DNA of 64,000 nucleotides from Kingella sp. (in: b-proteobacteria). GTDB taxonomy: Bacteria > Pseudomonadota > Gammaproteobacteria > Burkholderiales > Neisseriaceae. Below the pieces are notes generated by a model, which saw nothing but the letters and a program-made list of their open reading frames with translations, was not told the DNA's origin and did not search any database. The stretch is from contig NZ_JAUMZV010000004.1 of the NCBI RefSeq assembly GCF_030527935.1, positions 15,819-79,818 on the forward strand. Direction: 5' to 3'. Every line of letters starts with the position of its first letter. Position 1 is the first letter of the stretch. Positions 1 through 8,873 of the stretch are shown here, in pieces. The translations under genes were made by a program, and so were the position numbers.

Positions 1-106
1 CAAAACCTTTGGCGGCACAGATAGCCACAAGTTTATTAACGGCATTTTGGATAAACTGGTGACGCAGCTTCGCCCCAATGACCCGAAGCGTCGTGAGGCA
101 GCCTGA
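1..106 (+). CDS. nusB: NusB C-terminus (transcription antitermination), partial
   Basis: The window opens inside a reading frame (first full codon at base 2) that encodes 34 residues and then stops. The segment [17 protein letters not shown] matches the conserved C-terminal helix of NusB (E. coli has EDSHKFVNGVLDK). NusB pairs with NusE/S10 at boxA in rRNA antitermination. The TGA stop at 104-106 lies inside an uptake sequence, so the protein ends in Glu-Ala-Ala. The 5' part is outside the window. Confidence 0.88.
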   Translation, partial: KTFGGTDSHKFINGILDKLVTQLRPNDPKRREAA

Positions 107-158
107 AAACTGTAAAACCGCCGTTTCAGGCTGCCCCATCCAATAGAAAGGAATGAAT

Positions 159-509
159 ATGAAACAATCATCTCTTGCATTGCCGCTGTTTTTGATTATC
201 GCGGGCGTGTTGTGGCTGCTCAAAAGCATGGATTTATTCCCCAGCACGGCGAACATCATCGCCTTTGCGCTGTTTGCATCGGGTGTGTTGGTGTTTGTGT
301 TGGATGGATTTAACAAGCAAACGGTCGTATCCGCACCACTGCTGATGTATATCGGCGGCGTGTTGTATTTGGTGAACGAATATGAATACGCGACTGCGCC
401 GTTTATTGCGCTGGGGATGGTGATTTCAGGCTGCCTGATGTTGCTGGCGCGTAGCGATGCAATTCCGCATAAACGCTCGGCAAACTCGGGGCAGAATAAT
501 CAGCCGTAG
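159..509 (+). CDS. small four-helix membrane protein of unknown function
   Basis: This gene encodes 116 residues with about four hydrophobic segments (roughly residues 6-22, 30-50, 58-72 and 80-98) and a short polar, Asn/Gln-rich tail. The ATG at 159 is preferred over the one at 153 because the AAAGGA ribosome site at 147-152 is correctly spaced only from 159. The pattern resembles small LiaI/LiaF-type membrane-domain proteins, but I do not recognise a specific family. It follows nusB after a 50-base gap and ends before a perfect uptake-sequence palindrome. The Ser-Gly-Cys-Leu near residue 90 is a translated uptake sequence. Confidence 0.75.
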   Translation: MKQSSLALPLFLIIAGVLWLLKSMDLFPSTANIIAFALFASGVLVFVLDGFNKQTVVSAPLLMYIGGVLYLVNEYEYATAPFIALGMVISGCLMLLARSDAIPHKRSANSGQNNQP

Positions 510-536
510 TTTGATGTGATTCGTTGTAGCCAAATA

Positions 537-561
537 CCCATTTCAGGCTGCCTGAAATGGG
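537..561 (+). terminator. fused uptake-sequence palindrome terminator
   Basis: Two inverted uptake sequences overlap to form a 25-base palindrome (CCCATTTCAGGC/GCCTGAAATGGG arms), followed by GTTTTGTTTG. It lies 28 bases after the membrane-protein stop and looks like a rho-independent terminator. Confidence 0.7.
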
Positions 562-650
562 TTTTGTTTGGGCTAGGCGTATTGAAACAGCATATAGCCG
601 CCCTACTCTGGCCACCCATAAAAAGGCAGTCTGAAACCTTTACAAGGTAA

Positions 651-734
651 GTGTCCTAAAAAATATGCTGCACTGCTGTCCCTTCCCCCGCCAGCGGGAG
701 AGGGGACAGCAGTACAGCATACTTTTTAGGACAC
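651..734. repeat. GTGTCCTAAAAAGTATGCTG-ended repeat, copy A
   Basis: This 84-base element has inverted ends (GTGTCCTAAAAAATATGCTG on the left, the complement of GTGTCCTAAAAAGTATGCTG on the right). The interior contains CCTTCCCCCGCCAGCGGGAGAGGGG, itself a hairpin. Related copies lie at 4965-5158, 11530-11672 and, more degenerate, 14073-14220. No coding capacity is visible. Bases 735-785 carry part of another repeat (GGCGAGCCGCCGC...CCATTTTA). Confidence 0.75.
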
Positions 735-782
735 CACCCAATGTTTAATAAGCGTTGACGGCGAGCCGCCGCAGCACCATTT

Positions 783-829
783 TAGTTTTCAGGCTGCCTT
801 TGCATCCCGCCAAGGCAGCCTGAAAACTA
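783..829 (-). terminator. uptake-sequence hairpin after aroC
   Basis: TAGTTTTCAGGCTGCC and its exact inverted copy flank a short loop directly at the aroC stop. The minus strand continues into an A/T-rich run. This is the usual terminator form in this genome. Confidence 0.75.
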
Positions 830-1921
830 TCCGCGTGCAATATCGGGTGTGTCCACACGCACATCAGCGTTTTGAGCGCGGTGTCGCAGGGCGTGGTCGA
901 TGAGCACCAGCGCGAGCATGGCTTCGGCGATGGGGGCGGCGCGTAGCCCCACGCAGGGGTCGTGTCGCCCGTGGGTGGCGATGGTTACGGGGTTGCCGTG
1001 GATGTCTATGGATTGGCGTGGGGTAGCGATGGAGCTGGTGGGTTTGATGGCGAAGTTGGCGGTGATGGTTTGCCCTGTGGCGATGCCGCCAACGATGCCG
1101 CCTGCGTGGTTGCTGGCGAAGCCTTGCGGCGTGAGTTCGTCGCCGTGGTAGCTGCCGCGTTGGGCGACCACGCCGAAGCCGTCGCCAATTTCTACACCTT
1201 TGACGGCGTTGATGGACATCAGCGCGTGGGCGATGTCGGCATCTAGGCGGTCAAACACGGGTTCGCCCAAGCCAAATGGCACGTTGCGGGCTTCTATGTG
1301 CAGCTTCGCGCCCACGCTGTCCAGCGATTTGCGCACGCTGTCCATATAGGCTTCCAGCGTGGCGATTTGTGATTGGTTGGCGGCAAAAAAGGGGTTTTGC
1401 GCGATGTAGGCTTCGTTTTCAAAGGCGATTTCGTGTTCGCCCACTTGCGTTACCCAGCAGATGATGTGGGTGCCGAATTGTTGGTGCAGCCATTTTTTGG
1501 CGATTGCACCTGCGGCAACGCGGGCGGCGGTTTCGCGTGCGGAGCTTCTGCCGCCGCCGCGATAGTCGCGCATGCCGTATTTGTGCCAATAGGCGTAGTC
1601 GGCGTGGCCGGGGCGGAATTGCTGGGCGATTGAGCCATAGTCTTTGCTGCGCTGGTCGGTGTTGCGAATCAGCAGGGCGATGGGTGTGCCTGTGGTCTTG
1701 CCGTCAAACACGCCTGATAGGATTTCTACTTGGTCGTCTTCGCGGCGTTGGGTAACGTGGCGGCTGGTGCCCGGTTTGCGGCGGTCTAGGTCGGGCTGGA
1801 TGTCGGCTTCGCTGAGCGGGAGATGGGGCGGGCAGCCGTCGATGATGCAGCCGATGCCTGCGCCGTGGCTTTCGCCAAAGGTGGTTACGGTGAAGAGTTG
1901 TCCGAAGGTGTTGCCTGCCAT
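827..1921 (-). CDS. aroC: chorismate synthase
   Basis: The 364-residue protein converts 5-enolpyruvylshikimate-3-phosphate to chorismate, the last common step of aromatic amino acid synthesis, using reduced FMN. It starts [20 protein letters not shown], which contains the family signature GESHG. Further conserved stretches include RPGHADY, the [10 protein letters not shown] segment, and a C-terminal [10 protein letters not shown] block. Length matches the usual 350-370 residues. It is transcribed alone and ends in an uptake-sequence hairpin. The chorismatase-like gene at 57.5 kb would use its product but is not linked to it. Confidence 0.97.
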   Translation of the reverse strand: MAGNTFGQLFTVTTFGESHGAGIGCIIDGCPPHLPLSEADIQPDLDRRKPGTSRHVTQRREDDQVEILSGVFDGKTTGTPIALLIRNTDQRSKDYGSIAQQFRPGHADYAYWHKYGMRDYRGGGRSSARETAARVAAGAIAKKWLHQQFGTHIICWVTQVGEHEIAFENEAYIAQNPFFAANQSQIATLEAYMDSVRKSLDSVGAKLHIEARNVPFGLGEPVFDRLDADIAHALMSINAVKGVEIGDGFGVVAQRGSYHGDELTPQGFASNHAGGIVGGIATGQTITANFAIKPTSSIATPRQSIDIHGNPVTIATHGRHDPCVGLRAAPIAEAMLALVLIDHALRHRAQNADVRVDTPDIARG

Positions 1922-1969
1922 GATGTGCTTTCTGGTGGATGGTTTTTAGGATGGCAAATTTTAACATAA

Positions 1970-2010
1970 AGGCAGCCTGAAAGCGGGGTTGGGGCTTTCA
2001 GGCTGCCTTT
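1970..2010 (-). terminator. uptake-sequence hairpin after the DUF805 gene
   Basis: AAAGGCAGCCTGAAAG and its inverted copy CTTTCAGGCTGCCTTTT flank a GC-rich loop just after the stop of the DUF805 gene on the minus strand, with a T-run on the minus strand. Confidence 0.65.
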
Positions 2011-2020
2011 TGTGGTGGGG

Positions 2021-2618
2021 TTAATATTTTTCGTATTCTTCGGCTGTTATGGGGTCTTTACCGAAGCGATTGTTGCCTTTTGTGCCTTCTAAGCTAAGCA
2101 AAATCAGTAGGATAAATGTGCCTACATAAGGAATTAAACAAGTAAAAAACCACCAGCCTGAGCGGTCGGTGTCGTGCAAACGGCGCACGGTAACGGCAAG
2201 TGTGGGCAGGATGGTGGCAAGCAGATAGATTGCCAGCAATGCTATGCTAACCAAAACGCCAACCGTAAATATATCCGAATGACCGTCTTTGCCTATGCTG
2301 TTGGGTGTGGTATTGGAAATAAAGGCAAAAAAGATGCCGATAAGAAGAATAAGCTGTATCAGTCTATCTATTAGCGTGTATATCCAGAACTCTTTTCTAC
2401 GCGCACGCCCCCTGAATGTGATGTATTTTTTTAAGAACCTGTATTCACTATTTCCATAGGCAGATTTTATGAAATAAAAGCGCGGATACAAGGCAAAAAG
2501 CGCAATAAGGTTGGACACCTTGCGAGCATTTTTAACGCAGTAGCTACGTTTTTAGGGCATAAAAGATGTCTATGGAAATAGTGAATACAGGTTCTAAAGC
2601 TGCTAAATACCAGCTCAT
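2021..2618 (-). pseudogene. DUF805 membrane protein gene split by a 160-base mobile element
   Basis: The body encodes a DUF805 inner-membrane protein: KKYITFRGRARRKEFW, then about four hydrophobic segments, RRLHDTDRSGWW and a KGNNRFG tail. The normal start is at 2618, an ATG after a well-spaced AAGGAG, reading MSWYLAAL. There the frame enters a small inverted-repeat element (2434-2595) and stops after about 16 more codons. Removing the element and one copy of the duplicated TTA restores MSWYLAAL-KKYITF exactly. A GTG at 2518 inside the element could restart translation in frame, giving 165 residues with a new 28-residue N-terminus, but no good ribosome site precedes it. DUF805 function is unknown. 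Confidence 0.85.
2434..2595. mobile_element. M1 miniature inverted-repeat element inside the DUF805 gene
   Basis: This 162-base element has ends AGAACCTGTATTCACTATT in inverted orientation and a self-complementary middle (GCAAGGTGTCC/GGACACCTTGC). It is flanked by a duplicated TTA on the coding strand of the host gene. Similar copies occur at 8697, 26672, 30413, 33097 and 49387, with a divergent copy at 39638 and a short deletion form at 10108. Confidence 0.88.
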
Positions 2619-3104
2619 GTTCAAACTCCTTGTTGGATTTTTGTTAAGAAATGAAAAATCGCAGGATTGTAATTGTCGGGGGTGGGGGGAATGTCAAGCG
2701 CAATGGCGGGAAATTAGCGTAATCGCTTAATGGGCGGGCAAAAGTAATCTCTCGCCGATGAAAATAGTGAGAGTTTTTAAATTTTAGCTCTGCTGAGCTG
2801 CGTTTCAGGCTGCCTTGGTGATGAATAGGGCAGCCTGAAAACGTTGAATGCTTGGGTGGGCTATTTTGTTGCTTGCCAGAATGTGATTAACCACGGTGGG
2901 TAACGCGTTGCTCGCCATACGGTTGGGCGCGGGCGATGATGGTTGGGCAGCCTGAAAAGAGGTGGAGCGTGGGGTGCAGGGGCTTGCCCCTGCTCGTGGT
3001 AGGCGGCGAAACGCCTGCGCTGGGAAAGAGAAAAAACATTAAAAGGCAGCCTGAAACAGTAAAACAAGTTTTCAGGCTGCCTTTTGTTGCGCTGCTGTGC
3101 AGCT
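2619..3104. other. gene-free stretch with uptake sequences
   Basis: The part next to 2619 is the leader of the DUF805 gene, with AAGGAG around 2626-2631. The rest holds an uptake-sequence pair at about 2806-2846 and a GC-rich fragment around 2890-3030 with short inverted repeats (GGGGCTTGCCCC; AGGCGGCGAAACGCCT). I see no convincing coding region; open frames here are proline/arginine-rich shadows. Confidence 0.6.
3041..3085 (-). terminator. uptake-sequence hairpin after the ABC transporter gene
   Basis: AAAAGGCAGCCTGAAAC and GTTTTCAGGCTGCCTTTT form an inverted pair around a short loop, 20 bases beyond the stop of the transporter gene on the minus strand. Confidence 0.7.
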
Positions 3105-4889
3105 TCAATCGCAATTCATCGGGGCGGTAATTTCTATGCTCTGGCTGTGGAAAGCATCCAGCGTGCCGCGGTGTCCGATGCTGATGATGATGCTTTGGGG
3201 CAGGCGTTGGCGGATTAGGGTGTAGAGGTGGGCTTCGGTGGGTTCGTCGAGCGCGGAGGTGGCTTCGTCCAGTAGGATAAGCTGGGGTTGCGACAGCAGC
3301 ACGCGGGCAAAGCCGATGCGTTGTAGCTCGCCAGGGGAAAGGATGTGTTGCCAGTCTTGCTCTTCGTCTAGCCGCTCGGCAAGCTGGGGCAGCAGGCAGT
3401 CGGTGAGTGTGGCGATAAGGGTTTCGTTGCTGGCTTGGATGTTGGGGTAGCACAAGACGTGTTTCAGGCTGCCTTGGGGGACGTAGGGGCGTTGCGGGAT
3501 AAAGAGCGTGTGGCGTTTTTCAGGCTGCCATACGTTGCCGCTGCTGCCAAACGCCCATAGCCCTGCCAGCATGCGCAGGGTGGTGGTTTTGCCGCAGCCT
3601 GATGGGCCTTTAATCAGCAGGCTTTGCCCTGCGGCAGCCTGAAAATTGAGGTTATCCAGCAGGATGTCGCCGTTGGCGCGGTGCACGGTTACGTTTTGGA
3701 TTTTCAGGCTGCCTTGGCTGATTTGGCGTTGCGGCTGCTGGCTGTGGTGTGGCTCTTCCATGCTGGTCATAAAGCCGTATAGCCGTTCTAGGCGGGCGCG
3801 ATAGACGGTGAAGCGTCCGTAGAACAGGCGGAAAAATGACAGCGCTTGTTGCAAGCGGGCAAAGGCTTGCACGGTTTGTTGGATGTCGCCGAGTTTGATT
3901 TGCCCTGCAAACAGGCGCGGGGCTTGCAACAGGATGGGAAAGAGTTTGATGCCGCTGGAAAACATGTCGTTGAAGCCGCTTAAAAACACGCTTTGGCGGG
4001 CGATGCGCCATTTGTTGCGGATGATGGCGGCAAAGCGTTGATTGAGCGATTGTTTTTCTTGCGCTTCGCCGCCGTAAAAGGCAACGGATTCGGCGTGGTC
4101 GCGGATGCGGATGAGCGAATAGCGGTAATCGCCGTTGAGCTTTTCGTTTTCATAATTGTGATGAATCAACGGTTTGCCTATCCACATGGCAACGAAGGTG
4201 GCAAGGATAACGAAAATAAACACAAAATAAACAATGCCATGCGGAATATTGATGCCAAACACGGTCAGCACGCCCGCCAAGCCCCACAGCACAATGGCAA
4301 ATTCTAGCGAGGTAAGCACGGAATTGAGCATGCCGCGCACAAATTCAATGGTGGAAACGATGAAATCTTGCGCGTCTTGCTGGATACGTTGGTCTATGTT
4401 GTCGGGGGTGTGGCGTTTGCTTTGCAGGCGGTAGTAGTTTTTGTCGCTGAGCCAGCGTTCAATCAGCACCGCGTTGAGCCGCTCGCTCCATTTAATCGCA
4501 ATGGCTTGGTCAAAAAAATCGTTTACCGCGCCGTTAAACGTGCGCAGCAGTACCACGGCGGCATTCATGGCGGCAAACAGCCAAAACACGCTGGCATTCA
4601 TGTCTTGCATGGATGTGTATAGCCCGCTGGACATAAAGGTGCTGAACACGTTGAGCCGCACTTCGGTGAGCAGCAACACAATCATGACGGAAATCATCAG
4701 CAGGGCGCGGCTGGCGGCTTTTTTATCCAAACACGGGCGCAGGACGTGCCAAAATTCGCGCCCGAAGCGCGTGTATTTGAGCAGCCAAACCACGATAGTC
4801 AAAATAAGCACAACGCTGACAAAGGTTTGCAGCAGCCAGATGGGGGTGGCGAACAGTTCTTGCTGCCATTTGGGGAGTTTGGTGGGCAT
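3105..4889 (-). CDS. SbmA/YddA-type ABC transporter, fused permease and ATPase
   Basis: This 594-residue half-transporter has an N-terminal membrane domain of the SbmA/BacA-like fold (about six helices in residues 20-320) and a C-terminal ATPase. Walker A GPSGCGKTT is near residue 428, a variant signature LSPGE near 517, and Walker B LILLDEATSALDE near 535. Family members move peptides, vitamin B12 or unknown small molecules across the inner membrane. I start at MPTKLPKWQQ (4889), because the extra upstream codons translate an uptake-sequence pair. The next gene upstream is a TonB-dependent receptor on the same strand, an arrangement like E. coli yddA/yddB. Substrate is unknown. Confidence 0.87.
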   Translation of the reverse strand: MPTKLPKWQQELFATPIWLLQTFVSVVLILTIVVWLLKYTRFGREFWHVLRPCLDKKAASRALLMISVMIVLLLTEVRLNVFSTFMSSGLYTSMQDMNASVFWLFAAMNAAVVLLRTFNGAVNDFFDQAIAIKWSERLNAVLIERWLSDKNYYRLQSKRHTPDNIDQRIQQDAQDFIVSTIEFVRGMLNSVLTSLEFAIVLWGLAGVLTVFGINIPHGIVYFVFIFVILATFVAMWIGKPLIHHNYENEKLNGDYRYSLIRIRDHAESVAFYGGEAQEKQSLNQRFAAIIRNKWRIARQSVFLSGFNDMFSSGIKLFPILLQAPRLFAGQIKLGDIQQTVQAFARLQQALSFFRLFYGRFTVYRARLERLYGFMTSMEEPHHSQQPQRQISQGSLKIQNVTVHRANGDILLDNLNFQAAAGQSLLIKGPSGCGKTTTLRMLAGLWAFGSSGNVWQPEKRHTLFIPQRPYVPQGSLKHVLCYPNIQASNETLIATLTDCLLPQLAERLDEEQDWQHILSPGELQRIGFARVLLSQPQLILLDEATSALDEPTEAHLYTLIRQRLPQSIIISIGHRGTLDAFHSQSIEITAPMNCD

Positions 4890-4964
4890 GATGGGATGGG
4901 GGAATGGTTTTTCAGGCTGCCTAAACAAGGCAAGATGGCAGCCTGAAACACTAAAAAACACAAG

Positions 4965-5158
4965 GCGATGTCCTAAATATGCTGCATTGCTGTTCTCTCT
5001 CCCGCTGGCGGGGGAAAGTTAGGGTGGCGGTTTAATCGCTTGCCACCCCCATCCTAGCCTTCCTCCGCTAGCGGGAGAAGGAACAGATGGCAGGGTTTTT
5101 AACCCATACTGCTTGCTATCAACCATCATCAAGCCAGCATACTTTTTAAGACATCGCC
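4965..5158. repeat. GTGTCCTAAAAAGTATGCTG-ended repeat, copy B
   Basis: About 194 bases lie between GCGATGTCCTAAATATGCTG and its inverted partner AGCATACTTTTTAAGACATCGC. The interior carries two GC-rich hairpins (CCCGCTGGCGGGGG and CCGCTAGCGGGAG) and CCACCCCCATCCTAGCC. About 100 interior bases are shared with the degenerate copy at 14073-14220. It separates the ABC transporter gene from the TonB receptor gene. Confidence 0.72.
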
Positions 5159-5164
5159 AAACAC

Positions 5165-5211
5165 AAAAAAGGCAGCCTGAAAACGCTTTATTCCTGTTTT
5201 CAGGCTGCCTT
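5165..5211 (-). terminator. uptake-sequence hairpin after the TonB receptor gene
   Basis: AAAAGGCAGCCTGAAAAC and GTTTTCAGGCTGCCTT flank a 13-base loop immediately after the receptor stop codon on the minus strand. Confidence 0.7.
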
Positions 5212-5221
5212 GCTCATTCAA

Positions 5222-7564
5222 TTAAAACGAATAATCCGCTTTCAACCAGAACGTGCGCGGCATGCCGACTACGGCGAAGCTGCGGTCATATTGCCCGCGT
5301 TGCACTTGCCAATAGTGTTTGTTGAACACGTTTTCCACCGCGCCGCTTACGGTCAGCGCGTTGCGCTCGCCAAATTTTTTGGTGTAGCGCGCGCCGATGT
5401 CCACCAGCGTGTAGCTGGGGAACGCGTATTTTTTCTGGCTGTCTTGATACGATTTGCCGTAATACTGCACGTTGGCATTCAGCGTCAGCCCTTGCGCAAA
5501 CGGCGTATCCCATTCAATGCCCGCTTTGGCAATCACACGCGGGCTGGCGACTTGCACGCCGTTAATCAGCATATCGCGCGAGCTGGGGTATTTGCGCAAA
5601 TCCGAACGCATATACATCAATCCAAAGCTCGGATGCAGCGTTTTATTCATCAAATTGCCGTACACGTTAAATTCCACGCCGCGATTGCGCTCAAAGCCTT
5701 GCTCATCGCCCGCCGCGCCGCCCTGGGCTTTGTATTTGGCAAAATCGGAATTATTGCCATAGGTTAAGCGACCGTTGGCGTTGGTTTGCCCGCGCCAATA
5801 ACCAGGGCGTTTGATTTGGAACGCGCTCAATGTGGTTACCACGTCGCCCCAGTTTTTGCGTACGCCAAATTCAAATTGGCGGCTCACGCGTGGTTTTGCC
5901 ATGGTGGTGTTGCCATCGTCATCGGTTTTGATGTCGGCAGGTTCAAGGTCTTGCATATAGTTGCCGTAGAACACCAAATCGGGCGATGGCAGCCATGCCG
6001 CCATCAGCATGGGGCTGATGCGGTGCGATTTGCCTGTTTCGTTGGCTTTTTTGTCTGTGTATTCAACGTGTTGGAAACGCCCGCCCACGGTTAGGCGCAG
6101 CGTGTTGTCCAAAAAGCCCAGCGTGTCAGACAACGCCAAGCTGTTCACTTTAATCCGCGCATCTAGGTTGGCATTGCTTTCCATGCGGTTGGGGTAATCG
6201 GGTTTAAACGCTGCCAGTTGCCCTGCAAGATTGCCGCGCTCGGGGTAGATGGTGGCGGTGCTTCTGCCTGCTGCCGTGCCGCGATAGGTGGCGCGTTGGC
6301 GGATAATGCGGTCAAACGCGGTGCTCCAATTATGCGAAACAGGCCCGGTGTAGAACTCGCCGCGTGCCGATAAATTCATGCTCAATGTGCGGAAATATTG
6401 GTCGGTTAGGCGGGCGGTGCCTGTGGTGTATTGGTTGGCGGTGGTGCAGGCGGTGGTGGCGTTGCGGCAGATGGTGGGCGAAATCAGCGTGCCGTAGTAA
6501 CGCGCTTTGTTGTAGCCGATGCCGCCTGTGATTTGGAAGCTGTGGTCGGTGTCGTATTCAAACGTGAGCATATTGGTTTGACCCACGGTGTTTTGCCAGT
6601 TCCACGCGGGCAGCAGGTTGGTTTTGCCATCGGGCGCGGCAAATAGCTTGCCTGCGGCGTTTTGAATATCTTGCATGCGGGCGCGACCGCCGTGGGTTTT
6701 GCGTTTGGCGTACACGCTGTCAAACGCAACGCGCAATTTTTCGCCGCGATAATCGGCGTTAAAGGCAAATTCTTTGTCGTCTTCTTTATAGCCATCGCGC
6801 GGGGTGTCGCCGTGGCGCAATTTGGCGTTGGCACGGATACCGAATTGTTTGCTCTCGCCAAAGCGTTGCCCAATATCGGCGGTGGTTTGCACGCGGCTGT
6901 CGCTAAACCATGCCAAGCCAACTTTGCGGTTGCCGTCATCGCTGGCTTTTTTGGTTTCAATATTCAATGCGCCTGAAACCGCGCCTTCGGGGTCCATGCC
7001 TGTTACGGCGGTGGACGCGCCTTTAATCAACTGCGCGGAGCCAACGTGCACATCGGCGGTGCCTTGCGTGCCATACATACCCGCCAAGCCGTTTACGCTG
7101 AATTGGCGTGCGTCTAGCTGGAAGCCGCGAAAATACAAGCCTGTGAGCGTATTGCTTTCGCCACCAAACGCCATCACAGACGCATCGGTGCTGGCAACGG
7201 CATCAACCAGCGTGCGGGCTTGTTTGTTGTTGATGCGGTTTTCATCGTAATTGACTACGGTAATCGGCGCGGTGAATGCGTTGGCGCGCCCAAGCAGGCT
7301 TAAATTAACGCGGTCGAGCATATCGCCATCGCTGGCGATGGAGAAGGATTTGGCGGCGCGAACAACGGAACGGTCGGATTGAACGGTTACGTTTTGCAAG
7401 GTTTGCGCGGGCGTTGCGCTGCTGTCTTGCGCGCTGGCTTCGGCTTGCGCGGGACTTTGCGCGCTGGTTTCAGGCTGCGTTGCGCTGTTGTCGGCATTGT
7501 CTGCCACGGCAAATTGGGCAAAGCTCAAACCGAGCAGGGCGAGTGTGATTTTGTTTAATCTCAT
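5222..7564 (-). CDS. TonB-dependent siderophore-type outer-membrane receptor
   Basis: The 780-residue protein has a signal peptide (residues 1-21, cut after FAVA), an Ala/Gln/Ser-rich linker (22-55), a plug domain (about 60-220) with LQNVTVQ and the GLYFRGFQLD / VNGLAGMYGTQG segments, and a long beta-barrel ending WLKADYSF. A CRNATTAC pair probably forms an extracellular-loop disulfide. Such receptors import ferric siderophores or similar ligands using TonB. A plausible promoter is TTACCA, 17 bases, TACAAT at 7604-7632 on the minus strand. The ATT-rich -35 area could bind Fur, but I see no good Fur box. The ligand cannot be deduced. Confidence 0.9.
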   Translation of the reverse strand: MRLNKITLALLGLSFAQFAVADNADNSATQPETSAQSPAQAEASAQDSSATPAQTLQNVTVQSDRSVVRAAKSFSIASDGDMLDRVNLSLLGRANAFTAPITVVNYDENRINNKQARTLVDAVASTDASVMAFGGESNTLTGLYFRGFQLDARQFSVNGLAGMYGTQGTADVHVGSAQLIKGASTAVTGMDPEGAVSGALNIETKKASDDGNRKVGLAWFSDSRVQTTADIGQRFGESKQFGIRANAKLRHGDTPRDGYKEDDKEFAFNADYRGEKLRVAFDSVYAKRKTHGGRARMQDIQNAAGKLFAAPDGKTNLLPAWNWQNTVGQTNMLTFEYDTDHSFQITGGIGYNKARYYGTLISPTICRNATTACTTANQYTTGTARLTDQYFRTLSMNLSARGEFYTGPVSHNWSTAFDRIIRQRATYRGTAAGRSTATIYPERGNLAGQLAAFKPDYPNRMESNANLDARIKVNSLALSDTLGFLDNTLRLTVGGRFQHVEYTDKKANETGKSHRISPMLMAAWLPSPDLVFYGNYMQDLEPADIKTDDDGNTTMAKPRVSRQFEFGVRKNWGDVVTTLSAFQIKRPGYWRGQTNANGRLTYGNNSDFAKYKAQGGAAGDEQGFERNRGVEFNVYGNLMNKTLHPSFGLMYMRSDLRKYPSSRDMLINGVQVASPRVIAKAGIEWDTPFAQGLTLNANVQYYGKSYQDSQKKYAFPSYTLVDIGARYTKKFGERNALTVSGAVENVFNKHYWQVQRGQYDRSFAVVGMPRTFWLKADYSF

Positions 7565-7661
7565 GATGTTAGCGGGTGTTAAGGTTGGTTAAAAAAGTGC
7601 GCGATTGTAACAAGGATGGACAGTAATGGTAATTGGTTTTGTTTGTGTGGAATGTAAATTT

Positions 7662-8246
7662 TCAGGCTGCCTTGGGCTGCTGCACGGCGCGTTGCCACGC
7701 GGTTATCTGCACCACCACGCTGTGCCGTTCGTTATCATCGGCAAAAATGCTGCGCGGCAATACGATGAACTGGCTGCCAAACGCCAGCACCACATTGCCT
7801 TGCTGTTCGCCAACGTGGGTGAGCGTTGCCCAGCTATACCAAACTTCGTTTTCCTGCGGATAGACTTGGCGGCAGCCTGCGGCATCGGCGGTGAATTGGC
7901 TTTCGTGCAGCAAATGGCTTTGGCGCATGGCGCGGCGGAGTGTGAAGTGTTGTGAGCAGACTATCAGCAGCAAGATGCTGCACCACAATGCGCCCAAGGT
8001 AAGCATCACGGCGTTGATGTGGTGAGCAATCTGCGCGTGGAGTTCGCTGTCGGCGGCGATGTCCCAATCTTGCAGGACGCTGTTGAGCTGCTGGGTTGCG
8101 CTGCGGATAAACAGGGCGGCGGCGGTGAGCAGCAGCACAAACAGCGCGAGCAGGATTTTGCTTTGATGGCGATGCTGGCTTTGGCCGGCAACAAGGTAGG
8201 CGGCTTGGGTGTAGGCTTAGGGGTTGGGCGGGAGTGTGTAGTGCAT
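7662..8246 (-). pseudogene. YcxB-like membrane protein gene with a stop at codon 10
   Basis: From an ATG at 8246 the frame reads MHYTLPPNP, meets TAA at 8217-8219, then continues open for 184 codons. The continuation has two hydrophobic helices (LLALFVLLLTAAALF; LTLGALWCSILLLI) and a C-terminal part with YSWATLTHV and FIVLPRSIF, as in the YcxB-like C-terminal domain. The N-terminal MHYTL is what that family usually shows, so TAA looks like a nonsense mutation. Translation from the GTG at 8138 would give 158 residues lacking most of the first helix. The gene ends in Lys-Ala-Ala with the TGA inside an uptake sequence. No clear ribosome site precedes 8246. Confidence 0.65.
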
Positions 8247-8696
8247 GGGCTCGGGTTGGTTTGACTACATTTGACTACATTTCGGGCTGCTGATGGGGCG
8301 GGACGAAGTGCGGCGGGTGGGGTTACGGCAATGGCAAGCGTGGGTATGGCGGCGCAACGCCATGAAAAAGGGGATGGGCTGCTACGGTTGCGTTTTCAGA
8401 CTGCCTTACATTCGCGCATCAAGGCAGCCTGAAACTTTGAGCGCGGGGGCGAAGGCTGGGCAGCCTGAAATGTTTGCCCCGCGTTCCCTACGGCTTGCGT
8501 GCAAGCCGTGCGCTGGTAAGGGTTGGGTTGGATGGTGGGGGGGATTGGGCGATTGCTATTTTGTTATCCGATTTTCAGGCTGCAACCTTTGCAAAATCTG
8601 TAACTGATGGAGCGTCGGCGGCTTGCTGGCATCTTGGCAAATCAGCCATGCGCTGTTTAATAAACGTTGGCGACGAGCCGCCGCCGCTCCATTTTA
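8247..8696. other. gene-free stretch with short repeats
   Basis: It contains a direct repeat TTGACTACAT (8262-8280), two uptake sequences near 8400-8470, a palindromic CGGCTTGCGTGCAAGCCG (about 8493-8510) also found near 24125 and 61460, and a GC-rich inverted repeat at 8607-8694. No gene is apparent. Confidence 0.6.
8607..8694. repeat. GC-rich 88-base inverted repeat (R3 family)
   Basis: The left arm ATGGAGCGTCGGCGGCTTG is the inverted match of the right arm GAGCCGCCGCCGCTCCAT. Related copies lie at 15292-15379, 17543-17629, 26841-26931, 49211-49299, 50520-50606, 52845-52927 and 61670-61755, with partial copies near 755, 41826 and 57040. Confidence 0.8.
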
Positions 8697-8858
8697 AGAA
8701 CCTGTATTCACTATTTCCATAGGCAGATTTTATGACATAAAAGCGTGGATACAAGGCAAAAAGCGCAGTAAGGTCGGACACCTTGCGAGTATTTTTAACG
8801 CAGTAGCCACGTTTTTAGGGCATAAAAGATGCCTATGGAAATAGTGAATACAGGTTCT
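8697..8858. mobile_element. M1 miniature inverted-repeat element
   Basis: This full-length 162-base copy has AGAACCTGTATTCACTATT ends, flanked by TAA on both sides. It abuts the R3 repeat on its left and the 3' end of ygfA on its right. Confidence 0.85.
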
Positions 8859-8873
8859 AAGGTTTCAGGCTGC

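Noticed and set aside
2887..3453. 188-residue minus-strand frame rich in Arg, Pro and His
   Set aside because: It overlaps the ABC transporter gene in another frame and has the composition of a shadow frame.
7600..7645. Possible Fur box upstream of the first TonB receptor (AATTACCATTACTG)
   Set aside because: The match to the palindromic Fur consensus is too weak; recorded only as part of a plausible promoter.
8575..8781. Open frame on the minus strand starting MSDLTALFALYPRF
   Set aside because: It lies inside an M1 element and R3 repeat; the same peptide appears from every M1 copy, and only the DUF805 gene extends it into real coding sequence.
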